From: Saccharopolyspora indica
Lineage (GTDB): Bacteria; Actinomycetota; Actinomycetes; Mycobacteriales; Pseudonocardiaceae
Direction of reading: 5' to 3'
DNA length: 56,315 bases
Assembly (NCBI RefSeq): GCF_027853965.1
Contig: NZ_JAQGLB010000032.1
Coordinates: 1 to 56,315, forward strand
The notes beneath the pieces were generated by a model. The model saw nothing but the letters and a program-made list of their open reading frames with translations. It ran no database searches and had not been told where the DNA came from. The position numbers and the translations under genes were made by a program. This document shows positions 24,167-32,556 of the stretch, piece by piece (position 1 is the stretch's first letter; each line of letters opens with the position of its first letter).

Positions 24167-26503
24167 GTGAGCGCGCCGGTGCTGGCGGTGGTGGTGTGTC
24201 GGGACGGCGAGTCGTGGTTGCCGGGGGTGCTCGCCGCCCTGGGTGAGCAGTCCGAACGGCCGCGCCGCGTGCTCGCGGTGGACACCGGTTCGACCGACCG
24301 CACCGCGGAACTGCTGGCGCAGGCGCGCGCGGACCAGATCGTCGACGACGTGCTGACGCTGCCACCGGACACGTCGTTCGCCACCGCCGTCGCCGATGCC
24401 GTCGCGCTGGGCAAGCGCCGGTGGGCCGATCCGGGCCGCTGGCTGTGGTTGCTGGACGGTTCTTCCAAGCCCGGGCCGGAGCAGCTGGCCGGCCTGCTGG
24501 CGACGCCGGATCCGGCGTCGGTCGACGTGGAACCGGGCAAGCTGATCCGCCGAGCCGCCTTCGAACGGCTGGAACGCCGGCCCTCGCCCTCACCGCGGGA
24601 GAACGCCCGCGGCGGTGTCCTCAGCCGCGGCAGGTTGTTGCGGCTGCTGTCCTCCCCGCTCTTCGTGCTCTTAGCATCGCTGCTGGCGTTCGCGCTGATC
24701 AACGCGCTGCTCACCGGCCGGCTCGGAACGGGTCTGGCCGGCGGAAGGCTGCTCCCGGTGGCCGATCTCGCCACCACCTGGCGGGACTACCTGGCCGCGT
24801 GGCACCCGGTCGGCGGTGGCACCGGTTCACCGGCTTCGCCGTCGCTGCTGGTGCTCGCGCTGCTCGGCAGTGTCCTAGGTGGACCGTCGGTGGTGGTGTC
24901 GGTCCTGCTGCTGTTCGGCGTTCCGCTCGCGGGCTTGAGCGCCTACTTCGCGGCCAGGGCGCTCCCGGTCCGGCCGCTGCGCCGCGCGATCGCGGCCGGT
25001 GCGTACGCCTTGCTGCCGGTGGCATCGCTGTCGGCGGGGCAGGGCCGCTTGGACGTGGTGGTCGCGCACGTCCTGGTGCCGCCGCTGCTGGCCGGAATCG
25101 CCGCGGTGCTCAGGCGTTCCGGCAGGCAGTGGCTGGGCACGGTCTGCCTGACGGCGCTGGGGCTGGCGGTGCTCGGGGCCTTCGCGCCGCTGATGCACCT
25201 GGCCCTGATCGTGCTGGCGCTGCTCGCGCACGTCCTGCTGCCCGGCGAGAACGCGCGCAGCCGGCAGCGGGTGGTGGGGCTGGCCGCGCTGGTCCTGCTG
25301 TCCGTCGCCTGCCTGCTGCCGTGGCCCGTCGTCGTGCTGCAGAACCCGCAGGTGCTGCTGCACGGGCTCGGCGCTCGCGCGGTGGAGCAGCCCGCTGGTG
25401 CGTGGATGTTCGCGCTGAGCCCGGACGGTTCCGCGGCGAGCCTGACCGGAGTGCTGTTCGTCCTGGCCGCGGCGGTGACGCTGGCGATCACCCGGGACAA
25501 GCGGATGCTGCCCGCCGCCGGGCTCGTGATCTTCGGCTGGCTGCTGGCGGCCGCGGTGGACGGCTCGGCCGCCGAGCCCGTCGCGGGCGGCGTCGCCACC
25601 GTCGGCTGGACGGGCGGCCCGCTGGTGCTCGTCGCCGTCGGGTGCGGCTGGATCGTGCTGCAGGCCGGGCGGCCGAAGACGCCCGAGGTGCCGCGGGTGG
25701 CCGGGATCGTCGCGCTGTCGGTCGTGGTGATCGGACTGGTGACGAGCTCGGCGATCGCGCTGGCCGGCGGCCCGCTCGGCGCGCAGCGCCCGCTGGCCGC
25801 ACCGGCCGGAACCCGGTTGGTGCTCGACCCGGGGCCGCAGCCCGCGCGGCTGATCACCGGCCCCGGACCGCGCTTCGGCGACGACGACCTGGCGCCGGCC
25901 GGATCCGCCGCCGACTGGCTGCGCCAGGTCGACGACGACCTGCAGTCCACCGATCCCGGGCCGGTCCGGGAAGCGCTGGCCGCGGTGGCGGCGCGCGGTG
26001 CGGAGTTCGTCGTCGTGCCCGCCGGTTCCCGGGTGCCGGAGCTCGGCCGGGGCCTGGTGACCGAGCACGAGCGACTCCCGGACGGCAGCCGGGTCCTGCG
26101 CGTGCTGCTGCTCAGCTCGCCGGTCAAGCTGGTCGGCCCCGACCTGGCGCGCCAGGCGCAGACCGAACCGGAACCGGCCCCCGAAGCCCGCCCGCTCGCC
26201 GTCGCCGCGCAACTGCCGAACTTCACGGTCCGGGTCTCCGAAGGCGGTGCCGGGCGTGCGCTGGTCCTCGGCGCCGAGAACGAGCCCGGCTGGTACGCGC
26301 GGGTGGACGGGATGGCGTTCCCGCTGGCCACGGCCTGGGGCCACCAGGTGGCGATCCCGCTGCCGGAGCAGGCGGCGGAGGTCCAGGTCGGCTTCACCGA
26401 ACTGCCCCGCACGGCCCTGCTCTGCGTCCAGGCGGCGGCGATCCTGTTCACCCTGGTGGCGGCGATCCCCGGCCGCCGCCGCAAGACCGGCCTCCAACCC
26501 TGA
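24167..26503 (+). CDS. Multipass membrane protein with an incomplete GT2 domain
   Basis: A 778-residue protein. Residues 5-110 resemble the first half of a GT2 domain (VVVCRDGESWLPGVL, VDTGSTDRTAELL at 38-50). The donor/metal motif is replaced (WLLDGSSKPG at 94-103), and the rest of the fold, including an ED-type catalytic region, is missing. Polypeptide runs straight to an Arg-rich linker (~130-155). About a dozen membrane helices follow between ~160 and 560, then an extracellular C-terminal domain and a last helix. The GTG at 24167 with AGGAGG 6 bases upstream is chosen over GTG 24137. It lies downstream of whiB2. Confidence 0.75.
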   Translation: MSAPVLAVVVCRDGESWLPGVLAALGEQSERPRRVLAVDTGSTDRTAELLAQARADQIVDDVLTLPPDTSFATAVADAVALGKRRWADPGRWLWLLDGSSKPGPEQLAGLLATPDPASVDVEPGKLIRRAAFERLERRPSPSPRENARGGVLSRGRLLRLLSSPLFVLLASLLAFALINALLTGRLGTGLAGGRLLPVADLATTWRDYLAAWHPVGGGTGSPASPSLLVLALLGSVLGGPSVVVSVLLLFGVPLAGLSAYFAARALPVRPLRRAIAAGAYALLPVASLSAGQGRLDVVVAHVLVPPLLAGIAAVLRRSGRQWLGTVCLTALGLAVLGAFAPLMHLALIVLALLAHVLLPGENARSRQRVVGLAALVLLSVACLLPWPVVVLQNPQVLLHGLGARAVEQPAGAWMFALSPDGSAASLTGVLFVLAAAVTLAITRDKRMLPAAGLVIFGWLLAAAVDGSAAEPVAGGVATVGWTGGPLVLVAVGCGWIVLQAGRPKTPEVPRVAGIVALSVVVIGLVTSSAIALAGGPLGAQRPLAAPAGTRLVLDPGPQPARLITGPGPRFGDDDLAPAGSAADWLRQVDDDLQSTDPGPVREALAAVAARGAEFVVVPAGSRVPELGRGLVTEHERLPDGSRVLRVLLLSSPVKLVGPDLARQAQTEPEPAPEARPLAVAAQLPNFTVRVSEGGAGRALVLGAENEPGWYARVDGMAFPLATAWGHQVAIPLPEQAAEVQVGFTELPRTALLCVQAAAILFTLVAAIPGRRRKTGLQP

Positions 26504-26518
26504 CGCCCGGGATGGCGC

Positions 26519-26579
26519 GTCAATTTCGCGAGAAATTGACGTTCACCCGGGTGATGGTCAATTTCGCGCGAAATTGACC
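26519..26579. terminator. Palindrome cluster between convergent genes
   Basis: Three palindromes in a row: a near-perfect GTCAATTTCGCGAGAAATTGAC (26519-26540), TCACCCGGGTGA (26542-26553) and a perfect 24-bp palindrome at 26556-26579 with core CAATTTCGCGCGAAATTG. The outer two are also inverted copies of each other, so one large hairpin is possible. It lies between genes converging from 26503 and 26597 and probably terminates both. The core resembles the hairpin of the 171-bp repeats near 8 kb. Confidence 0.7.
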
Positions 26580-26596
26580 GCTGCTGGTGCTTCGGG

Positions 26597-27064
26597 TCAG
26601 GCGGAGGCGGTGCGTTCGTCGGTGCCCGGGATCTTGGCCGTGGCGATCGCGATGCGGTTCCAGGTGTTGATGCTGAGGATCAGGGCCAGCAGGCTCGCCA
26701 GCTCCGACTCGTCGAAGTGCTCGGCGGCCCGGGCGTAGACCTCGTCGGGCACACCGCGCTCGGAGATCTCGGTGACCGCCTCGGTCAGCTCCAGCGCCGC
26801 GAGCTCCTGCGCGGTGAAGAAGCTCGTCGCCTCCCGCCACACCGCGACCATGTGCAGCCGGTACTCGTCCTCACCCGCCTTGCGGGCGTCGCTGACGTGC
26901 ATGTGCAGGCAGTACGCGCACCCGTTGAGCTGGGACGCGCGGACTCGCACCAGCTCGCCCAGCGCGGGGTCGAGCCCGGCACCGGCCGCATCCTCGAACT
27001 GGCGCTGGGCGCGGAAGACCTTCGGAGCGGTGCGGGCGAAGTCGATGCGGGTCTGGTTCGTCAT
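26597..27064 (-). CDS. Carboxymuconolactone decarboxylase / AhpD-like protein
   Basis: A 155-residue all-helical protein with the AhpD redox motif Cys-x2-Cys inside LNGCAYCLHMH (about 48-58), plus the usual MVAVWREATSFFTAQELAALEL segment. Such proteins reduce peroxides or act as alkylhydroperoxidase-like proteins. The ATG at 27064 is supported by a leaderless -10. It is divergent from a MocR regulator whose start is 47 bases away, making it the likely regulated target. Confidence 0.87.
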   Translation of the reverse strand: MTNQTRIDFARTAPKVFRAQRQFEDAAGAGLDPALGELVRVRASQLNGCAYCLHMHVSDARKAGEDEYRLHMVAVWREATSFFTAQELAALELTEAVTEISERGVPDEVYARAAEHFDESELASLLALILSINTWNRIAIATAKIPGTDERTASA

Positions 27065-27071
27065 GCCGCTC

Positions 27072-27103
27072 ACGCTACGGAGCACATCGACCGGTCGTAG
27101 AGT
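27072..27103. promoter_or_regulatory. Back-to-back leaderless promoters for the AhpD-like and MocR genes
   Basis: On the minus strand TAGCGT (27072-27077) lies 7 bases before the ATG at 27064. On the plus strand TAGAGT (27098-27103) lies 8 bases before the GTG at 27112. The two promoters overlap, so one bound MocR dimer could control both. Confidence 0.5.
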
Positions 27104-27111
27104 GCAATTCC

Positions 27112-28509
27112 GTGGCAAGATCTTGGGCCAATTCGGCGGCGTCGGCGGGCAGTGACCTGCACCTGGACCTCACCGCGTCCGGGAGCCGCCGGTCGGCGCT
27201 CACCGCCGCGCTGCGCGAGGCGATCGGGTCCGGACGGCTGCCGTCGGGCGCCAAGCTGCCGCCCTACCGCTCGTTGGCGGCCGACCTCGGGCTGGCCCGC
27301 AACACCGTCGCCGCCGCCTACTCGGAGCTGATCGCCGAGGGCTGGCTCACAGCCCGCCAGGGCTCGGGAACCCGCGTCGCACGCCGAGCCGAACCGCGCC
27401 GCGCCAGCCGTCCGACCAGGCCGCCGAAGCGCCCGGCACCGATCCACGACCTGCGGCAAGGCCAGCCCGAGAGCTCCTCGTTCCCGAGAACCGCTTGGGC
27501 GGCATCGGCACGCCGCTCCCTCCACGCGGCACCGAGCGAAGCGTTCGGCCCGGGCGACCCGCACGGCAGGCCGGAGCTGCGCCGAGCGCTGGCCGACTAC
27601 CTCGCGCGAGTCCGCGGCGTGCGCGCGGAACCGGAGCGGATCGTGATCTGCTCCGGGTTCGCCCACGGCCTGGAACTGCTGTTCAACGGGGTGCTGCGCG
27701 GCCCGGTCGCGGTCGAGTCCTACGGCCTGCCCTTCCACCGGCAGCTGCTGACCGACGCCGGGGTTCGCACCGTGCCGCTCACCCTCGACGAGCACGGCGC
27801 TCGCACGGACGAACTGGATCCGCGGGTGCGCGCCGCGCTGCTCACACCCGCCCACCAGTTCCCGACCGGCGGCCCGCTGCACGCCGAGCGCCGCGCCGCG
27901 GCCGTGGACTGGGCGCGATCCACCGGCGGCCTGCTGCTGGAGGACGACTACGACGGCGAGTTCCGCTACGACCGGGAACCGGTGGGCGCGGTGCAGGGCC
28001 TCGACCCGGACCGGGTCGTCTACCTGGGATCGGTCAGCAAGAGCCTGTCCCCGGCGGTGCGCATCGGCTGGATGGTGCTGCCGGAACACCTGGTGGGCGA
28101 GGTCCTGGAGGTGAAGGGGACGCGCGAGCGCTGGGCGAGCGTCCTGGACCAGCTGGCGCTGGCCGACTTCCTCGAGACCGGCCACTACGACCGCCACGTC
28201 CGCCGCATGCGGCAGCGCTACCGGCGCCGCCGGGACCAGCTGGTCGCGGCGCTGGCCGAGCACGCCCCGCACGTCACCGCGAGCGGTATCGCCGCAGGTC
28301 TGCACGCCGTGCTCCGGCTGCCGCCCGGCACCGAGCAGGCCACCACCGCAGCCGCCGCCCGGCTCGGCATCGCGGTGGAAGGGCTCGCGCACTTCCGCCA
28401 CCCGGACGCCTCGATGCCCGCCGCGGACGGTCTCGTCGTCGGCTATCCCACGCCACCCGAGCACGGGTACGCCGCGGCGCTGGACGCGCTGGTCACTGCC
28501 CTTCTATGA
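27112..28509 (+). CDS. MocR/PdxR-like GntR-aminotransferase transcription regulator
   Basis: A 465-residue protein. The N-terminal winged helix of the GntR type spans about 25-95 (LREAIGSGRLPSGAKLPPYR, LARNTVAAAYSEL). A linker leads to a fold-type I aminotransferase domain (~130-460) with LEDDYDGEFRYDREP and the PLP-lysine segment YLGSVSKSLSPAVRIGW. The MocR group senses PLP and amines. It probably regulates the divergent AhpD-like gene. Its last 17 bases overlap the end of the convergent gene at 28493. Confidence 0.9.
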   Translation: MARSWANSAASAGSDLHLDLTASGSRRSALTAALREAIGSGRLPSGAKLPPYRSLAADLGLARNTVAAAYSELIAEGWLTARQGSGTRVARRAEPRRASRPTRPPKRPAPIHDLRQGQPESSSFPRTAWAASARRSLHAAPSEAFGPGDPHGRPELRRALADYLARVRGVRAEPERIVICSGFAHGLELLFNGVLRGPVAVESYGLPFHRQLLTDAGVRTVPLTLDEHGARTDELDPRVRAALLTPAHQFPTGGPLHAERRAAAVDWARSTGGLLLEDDYDGEFRYDREPVGAVQGLDPDRVVYLGSVSKSLSPAVRIGWMVLPEHLVGEVLEVKGTRERWASVLDQLALADFLETGHYDRHVRRMRQRYRRRRDQLVAALAEHAPHVTASGIAAGLHAVLRLPPGTEQATTAAAARLGIAVEGLAHFRHPDASMPAADGLVVGYPTPPEHGYAAALDALVTALL

Positions 28510-28966
28510 CGTCCGGGTCCAGGCCTAGGTAGGTGGCGACCTGCTCGACCAGCACGTCGTGCAGCAGATCCGCCATGTCCGTGCCGTCGCGCGCCCGCGC
28601 CTCCAGCGGCCGCCGGTACAGCACGATCCGCGCGCGCGTGGGCAGCCCGCGCCGGTCGACCCCGGCGGGGACGAGCCGGGCCAGCGGGACGTTGGAGTCC
28701 ACCACCACGTCGTCGTCCCACACGACCTTCTCCGGCGTGGTGCTGGTGATCTCCGGAACCTCGTCGACGGCGACGTCGAGCTGCGTCAGCTCGGCGTGCC
28801 AGCGCTGCTCGATCGGTTCCAGCGCCTCCAGCACCAGCGCGTCGAAGCGCTGCGAGCGGCTGCGCGACACCGGGACCGAGGACGGGTACAGCGGTCCGCG
28901 CAGGCCGCGGCCGCGCCGGTCCCGCCGGAAGCGGATACGGCGCCGAGATCCACGTGCGGTCACCAC
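28493..28966 (-). CDS. Metallopeptidase-like family protein (Rv3259 type)
   Basis: A 157-residue protein. A basic N-terminal tail (TARGSRRRIRFRRDRRGRG) precedes a compact domain with RIVLYRRPLEARA and a final helix LLHDVLVEQVATYLGLDPD. Related zincin-like proteins carry HExxH where this protein has HDVLVEQ, so metal-dependent catalysis is doubtful. Position next to the DUF3499 gene matches Rv3259 and Rv3258c. The GTG at 28966 is supported by a leaderless -10. GTG 28963 is adjacent. Function unknown. Confidence 0.75.
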   Translation of the reverse strand: MVTARGSRRRIRFRRDRRGRGLRGPLYPSSVPVSRSRSQRFDALVLEALEPIEQRWHAELTQLDVAVDEVPEITSTTPEKVVWDDDVVVDSNVPLARLVPAGVDRRGLPTRARIVLYRRPLEARARDGTDMADLLHDVLVEQVATYLGLDPDVIEGQ

Positions 28967-29263
28967 GGGCCGAGGGTACGCCTTCCGGCACCGCCGCCGG
29001 GACAGTGCTCGGCCGGTGCACCCCACTTGTGCAGCGGTTCGTGCGAGGTGAGCAGGTCAACCGGCTGCGCTGGTGGGGAGAACGGTCGCGCACGCCGCGC
29101 GCGCCTGAGCGGGGACGGCGTTGCCGACCAGGCGAAACGACGGCACCGGGATCGGTGTTCGCGCAGAGCAGACGCGGGCGAACCCGGAGCTCAGACGGCC
29201 CTTCGCCGCTGGTTTCCGCGTGCCTTCGCCGCGTACCGGAGGCGGCGCGCTATCGTGCGTGTC
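28964..29263. other. Divergent intergenic region
   Basis: About 300 bases between the divergent Rv3259-type and DUF3499 genes. It holds a -10 at each end (TACCCT at 28973-28978 on the minus strand, TATCGT at 29251-29256 on the plus strand), each placed for a leaderless start. The centre is GC-rich with no repeat or gene that I can support. Confidence 0.5.
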
Positions 29264-29623
29264 GTGCGGAGCGTGAGGCGGTGCTCGCGGACCGGGTGTC
29301 TCAACCCGGCCGTCGCCACGCTCACTTACGCCTACGCGGACTCCACCGCGGTCGTCGGCCCGCTGGCCACCTACGCCGAACCGCACAGCTACGACCTGTG
29401 CGAGGCGCACGCGCTGCGGCTCACCGTGCCGAAGGGCTGGGAAGTCGTGCGGCACGAGGGGGAGTTCGCCCCGCCGGAGCCCTCCGACGACGACCTGACC
29501 GCGCTGGCCGAGGCGGTCCGGGAAGCCGGCCGGTCGGACCGGCCGGTGGAGCCCCAGGGATTCGCCCCCGGCGGCAGCCGGCGCGGGCACCTGCGGGCGC
29601 TGCCCGATCCGATCGACGAGTGA
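29264..29623 (+). CDS. DUF3499 family protein (Rv3258c type)
   Basis: A 119-residue protein of an actinobacterial family. The N-terminal half has a probable zinc site formed by C7, C12, C46 and H49 (RRCSRTGC and YDLCEAHA). The C-terminal half is acidic then basic and looks disordered. Function unknown. The GTG at 29264 is set by the -10 TATCGT 7 bases upstream. GTG 29255 falls inside that -10. It precedes manB, as in mycobacteria. Confidence 0.85.
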   Translation: MRSVRRCSRTGCLNPAVATLTYAYADSTAVVGPLATYAEPHSYDLCEAHALRLTVPKGWEVVRHEGEFAPPEPSDDDLTALAEAVREAGRSDRPVEPQGFAPGGSRRGHLRALPDPIDE

Positions 29624-29733
29624 ATTGATCGTGACGAACAGCTCGCGTGCTCCCAGCGGACGCCAATACCCGATCGATCGCCGGTAGGCTGCCAACCACG
29701 TCGCGTCTGGCGCGGAATCGGGGAGGGTGCAGC

Positions 29734-31083
29734 GTGCGGGACCTGTCGGGGATCATCAAGGCGTACGACATCCGCGGGGTGGTCGGGGATGGCCTCGACA
29801 CCGACGTGGTGCGGGAGATCGGCGCCGCCTTCACCCGGCTCGTGGGTGGCCCTGCGGTGGTCATCGGGCACGACATGCGGGATTCCTCGCCCGGCCTGGC
29901 CGAGGCCTTCGCCGAGGGCGTCACCGGCCAGGGCGTCGATGTGATCAACATCGGCCTGGCCAGCACCGACATGCTCTACTTCGCCTCCGGTCGGCTGGAG
30001 CTGCCGGGCGCGATGTTCACCGCCAGCCACAACCCGGCCAAGTACAACGGCATCAAGCTCTGCCGCGCGGGCGCGGCCCCGGTCGGGCAGGACAGCGGCC
30101 TGTCCGAGATCCAGGAGCTGGTCGCCCACGGCGTGCCCGAGTTCCTCGGCGCCAAGGGCAGCACCAGCAGCCGCGAGATGACCGCCGAGTACTCCGCCTT
30201 CCTGCGCGAACTGGTCGACCTCAGCGGCATCCGCCCGCTCAAGATCGTGGTGGACGCGGGCAACGGGATGGGCGGGCACACCGTGCCCACCGTGTTCGAC
30301 GGGCTGCCGGTCGAGCTGATCCCGATGTACTTCGAGCTCGACGGCAGCTTCCCCAACCACGAGGCCAACCCGCTGGACCCGGCGAACCTGGTCGACCTGC
30401 AGGCCAAGGTCCGCGAGACCGGCGCCGACGCCGGACTGGCCTTCGACGGCGACGCCGACCGCTGCTTCGTGGTCGACGAGCGCGCCGAGCCGGTCGCGCC
30501 GAGCGCGATCACCGCGCTGGTCGCGGTCCGCGAGCTGGCCAAGGAGCCCGGCGGCACGATCATCCACAACCTGATCACCTCCAAAGCGGTGCCCGAGATC
30601 GTCGCCGAGCACGACGGCAAGCCGGTGCGCACCCGCGTCGGCCACTCCTTCATCAAGCAGACGATGGCCGAGACCGGGGCGATCTTCGGCGGCGAGCACT
30701 CCGCGCACTACTACTTCCGGGACTTCTGGCGGGCCGACTCCGGCATGCTGGCCGCGCTGCACGTGCTGGCCGCGCTCGGCGGGCAGGACCTGCCGCTGTC
30801 GGAGCTGATGGCCGACTACTCGCGCTACGCGGCCTCCGGCGAGATCAACTCGACCGTCGAGGACCAGCAGGGCCGGATGCGCGCCGTCGCGGCGACCTTT
30901 GGTGACCGGTCGGGTGCTCGTGTGGACGAGCTCGACGGGCTTACCGTGGAGCTGTCGGACGGTTCCTGGTTCAACCTGCGCCCGTCCAACACCGAACCGC
31001 TGCTCCGGCTCAACGTGGAGGCGAGGGACACTGACGCCATGGCCGCGTTGCGCGACGAGGTGCTCGCGGTCGTCCGAGGGTGA
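29734..31083 (+). CDS. manB: Phosphomannomutase / phosphoglucomutase
   Basis: A 449-residue alpha-D-phosphohexomutase converting mannose-6-phosphate to mannose-1-phosphate. It shows the N-terminal IKAYDIRGV, the phosphoserine loop TASHNPAKYNGIK (about 100-112), the metal loop FDGDADRCFVVDE, the sugar-binding GGEHSAHYYF and the phosphate-binding RPSNTEPLLRLNVEA. GTG 29734 follows GGGGAGGG. It heads the manB, Trm112-like, SIS-like, manA block and supplies the ManC-like enzyme and polyprenyl-mannose pathways. Confidence 0.93.
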   Translation: MRDLSGIIKAYDIRGVVGDGLDTDVVREIGAAFTRLVGGPAVVIGHDMRDSSPGLAEAFAEGVTGQGVDVINIGLASTDMLYFASGRLELPGAMFTASHNPAKYNGIKLCRAGAAPVGQDSGLSEIQELVAHGVPEFLGAKGSTSSREMTAEYSAFLRELVDLSGIRPLKIVVDAGNGMGGHTVPTVFDGLPVELIPMYFELDGSFPNHEANPLDPANLVDLQAKVRETGADAGLAFDGDADRCFVVDERAEPVAPSAITALVAVRELAKEPGGTIIHNLITSKAVPEIVAEHDGKPVRTRVGHSFIKQTMAETGAIFGGEHSAHYYFRDFWRADSGMLAALHVLAALGGQDLPLSELMADYSRYAASGEINSTVEDQQGRMRAVAATFGDRSGARVDELDGLTVELSDGSWFNLRPSNTEPLLRLNVEARDTDAMAALRDEVLAVVRG

Positions 31084-31155
31084 AGTGGGGCGTCGGCCGC
31101 GACCGGCCGGAGTGCGAGGCCGCGTCGGGTGCGCGGGCGAGTTTGGGGAGGAAAA

Positions 31156-31365
31156 GTGGCCGTTGACCTGGAACCGCAGTTGCTGGAGGTTCTGGCTTGC
31201 CCGTGCCCGCAGCACGCCCGGCTCCGGCCGGGGCTGGGCGATGACCCCCAGGCCGACTACCTGACCTGCACCTCGTGCGGGCGCGCGTTCCCGGTCCGGG
31301 ACGGGATCCCGGTGCTGCTGCTGGAAGAAGCCGTCGGGGGCCCCGGCGCTTCCGGGGAGGGGTGA
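31156..31365 (+). CDS. Trm112 family zinc-binding protein
   Basis: A 69-residue protein with the Trm112 zinc-ribbon cysteines C15, C17, C38 and C41 (LACPCPQH, LTCTSCGRAFPVRDGIPVLL). Eukaryotic Trm112 activates methyltransferases. The bacterial role is unclear. GTG 31156 follows GGGGAGGA. Its stop is 5 bases before the preferred start of the next gene. Confidence 0.87.
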   Translation: MAVDLEPQLLEVLACPCPQHARLRPGLGDDPQADYLTCTSCGRAFPVRDGIPVLLLEEAVGGPGASGEG

Positions 31366-31370
31366 CGCCC

Positions 31371-32450
31371 GTGCTGGACGACAGTCTCTTCGACGACCCG
31401 ACCCGGTTGGTGGACGCCGATTCCGGTGGCCTGCTGCGACTCGCGGCGCTCTCCGGCGCGCAGGTCCGCGCGGCTGCTGAAACCGCCGCCGAGGTGGGCC
31501 TGGACGACCTGGCCGACGGCCGCCCCCGCGCGGTGGTGCTGCTGGCGCGCCCCGGAGTGGGCCCAGGTGTCTGCCGCCTGCTGGCCGCGCTCGCCGGGCC
31601 GCGCTGCCCGGTTCCGGTGCTGGTCGCCGACACCGTCCCGGCCTGGATCGGCGCGCTGGACGTGGTGTTCGCGCACAGCGACGACGTCGGGGACGCGGTG
31701 CTGGCGGAGTCGGTGTCGATCGCCTGCCGCCGCGGCGCGACGGTCGTGCTGGCCGTGCCCGCGGACGGTCCTGTCGCCGCGGCCGGCGCCGGCCGCGCCA
31801 AGGTGCTGCCGCCGCGCATCCCGGTGCCGCCCGCGCTGTCGTTCGCACATGCTTTAGCCGTCGGGCTCAGCACCCTCGGCGCGCTCGGACTGGTCCGCTT
31901 CGACGCCGAGCAGCTGGCCGAGGAGCTGGACAAGGAGGCCGAGCGGGCGCACCCGAACCACGACACGCTGACCAACCCGGCGAAGACGCTGGCGATGCGG
32001 TTGGCCGAGCGCGCACCGCTGCTGTGGGGGCTGGACCCGGTGTCCACCGCGGTGGCCGAGCACGGGGCGTTCGCGCTCGGTGCGCACGCCGCGACGCCCT
32101 GCCACGTGGCCGACTACCAGCAGGCCGTGGCGGAGCGGTCCCTGCACCGGGCCGCCGCCTCGGTCGGTTCCGAAGCGGACCTGTTCGCCGACCCCGAGGA
32201 CAACCCGGGTGCCGCCCTGCGCGTGTTCCTGGTCAGCGCGCGGTACGACGAGCAGGGGGAGGCGCACGAGCGGGGCGCGGTGCGGGATCTGCCCGGCGCG
32301 GACCTGATCAGCCCGGGTGAATCGGTGCGCGACGACGCGGTCCTGCGGTCCGCGGCGCTGGCCGCCCGGTTCGACCTGGCCGCCGTCTACCTGGGGCTGG
32401 CGGCGGGCACGCTGAACGGTCCCGGCTGGCCGGCCCTGGCGATGCACTGA
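31371..32450 (+). CDS. SIS-domain-like protein (Rv3256c type)
   Basis: A 359-residue protein resembling sugar-isomerase (phosphoglucose/phosphomannose isomerase C-terminal-like) proteins found between manB and manA in actinobacteria. Segments include RAVVLLARPGVGPGVCRLL, PVPVLVADTVPAWIGALDVV and GATVVLAVPADGPVAAA. The typical catalytic residues cannot be confirmed by eye. GTG 31371 is chosen because GGGGAGG lies 8-10 bases upstream. GTG 31362 overlaps the previous stop. Probably linked to mannose-phosphate metabolism. Confidence 0.78.
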   Translation: MLDDSLFDDPTRLVDADSGGLLRLAALSGAQVRAAAETAAEVGLDDLADGRPRAVVLLARPGVGPGVCRLLAALAGPRCPVPVLVADTVPAWIGALDVVFAHSDDVGDAVLAESVSIACRRGATVVLAVPADGPVAAAGAGRAKVLPPRIPVPPALSFAHALAVGLSTLGALGLVRFDAEQLAEELDKEAERAHPNHDTLTNPAKTLAMRLAERAPLLWGLDPVSTAVAEHGAFALGAHAATPCHVADYQQAVAERSLHRAAASVGSEADLFADPEDNPGAALRVFLVSARYDEQGEAHERGAVRDLPGADLISPGESVRDDAVLRSAALAARFDLAAVYLGLAAGTLNGPGWPALAMH

Positions 32451-32556
32451 GGGAAGTTTTCAGGGAATGCCCCGATGCCGTCCGGCGGTCCGCGCGGTGA
32501 GCTGTGCTGGACGTCGCCGACGAGCGGGCGCGAAGACGAGGAAGCGAGAAACGACT

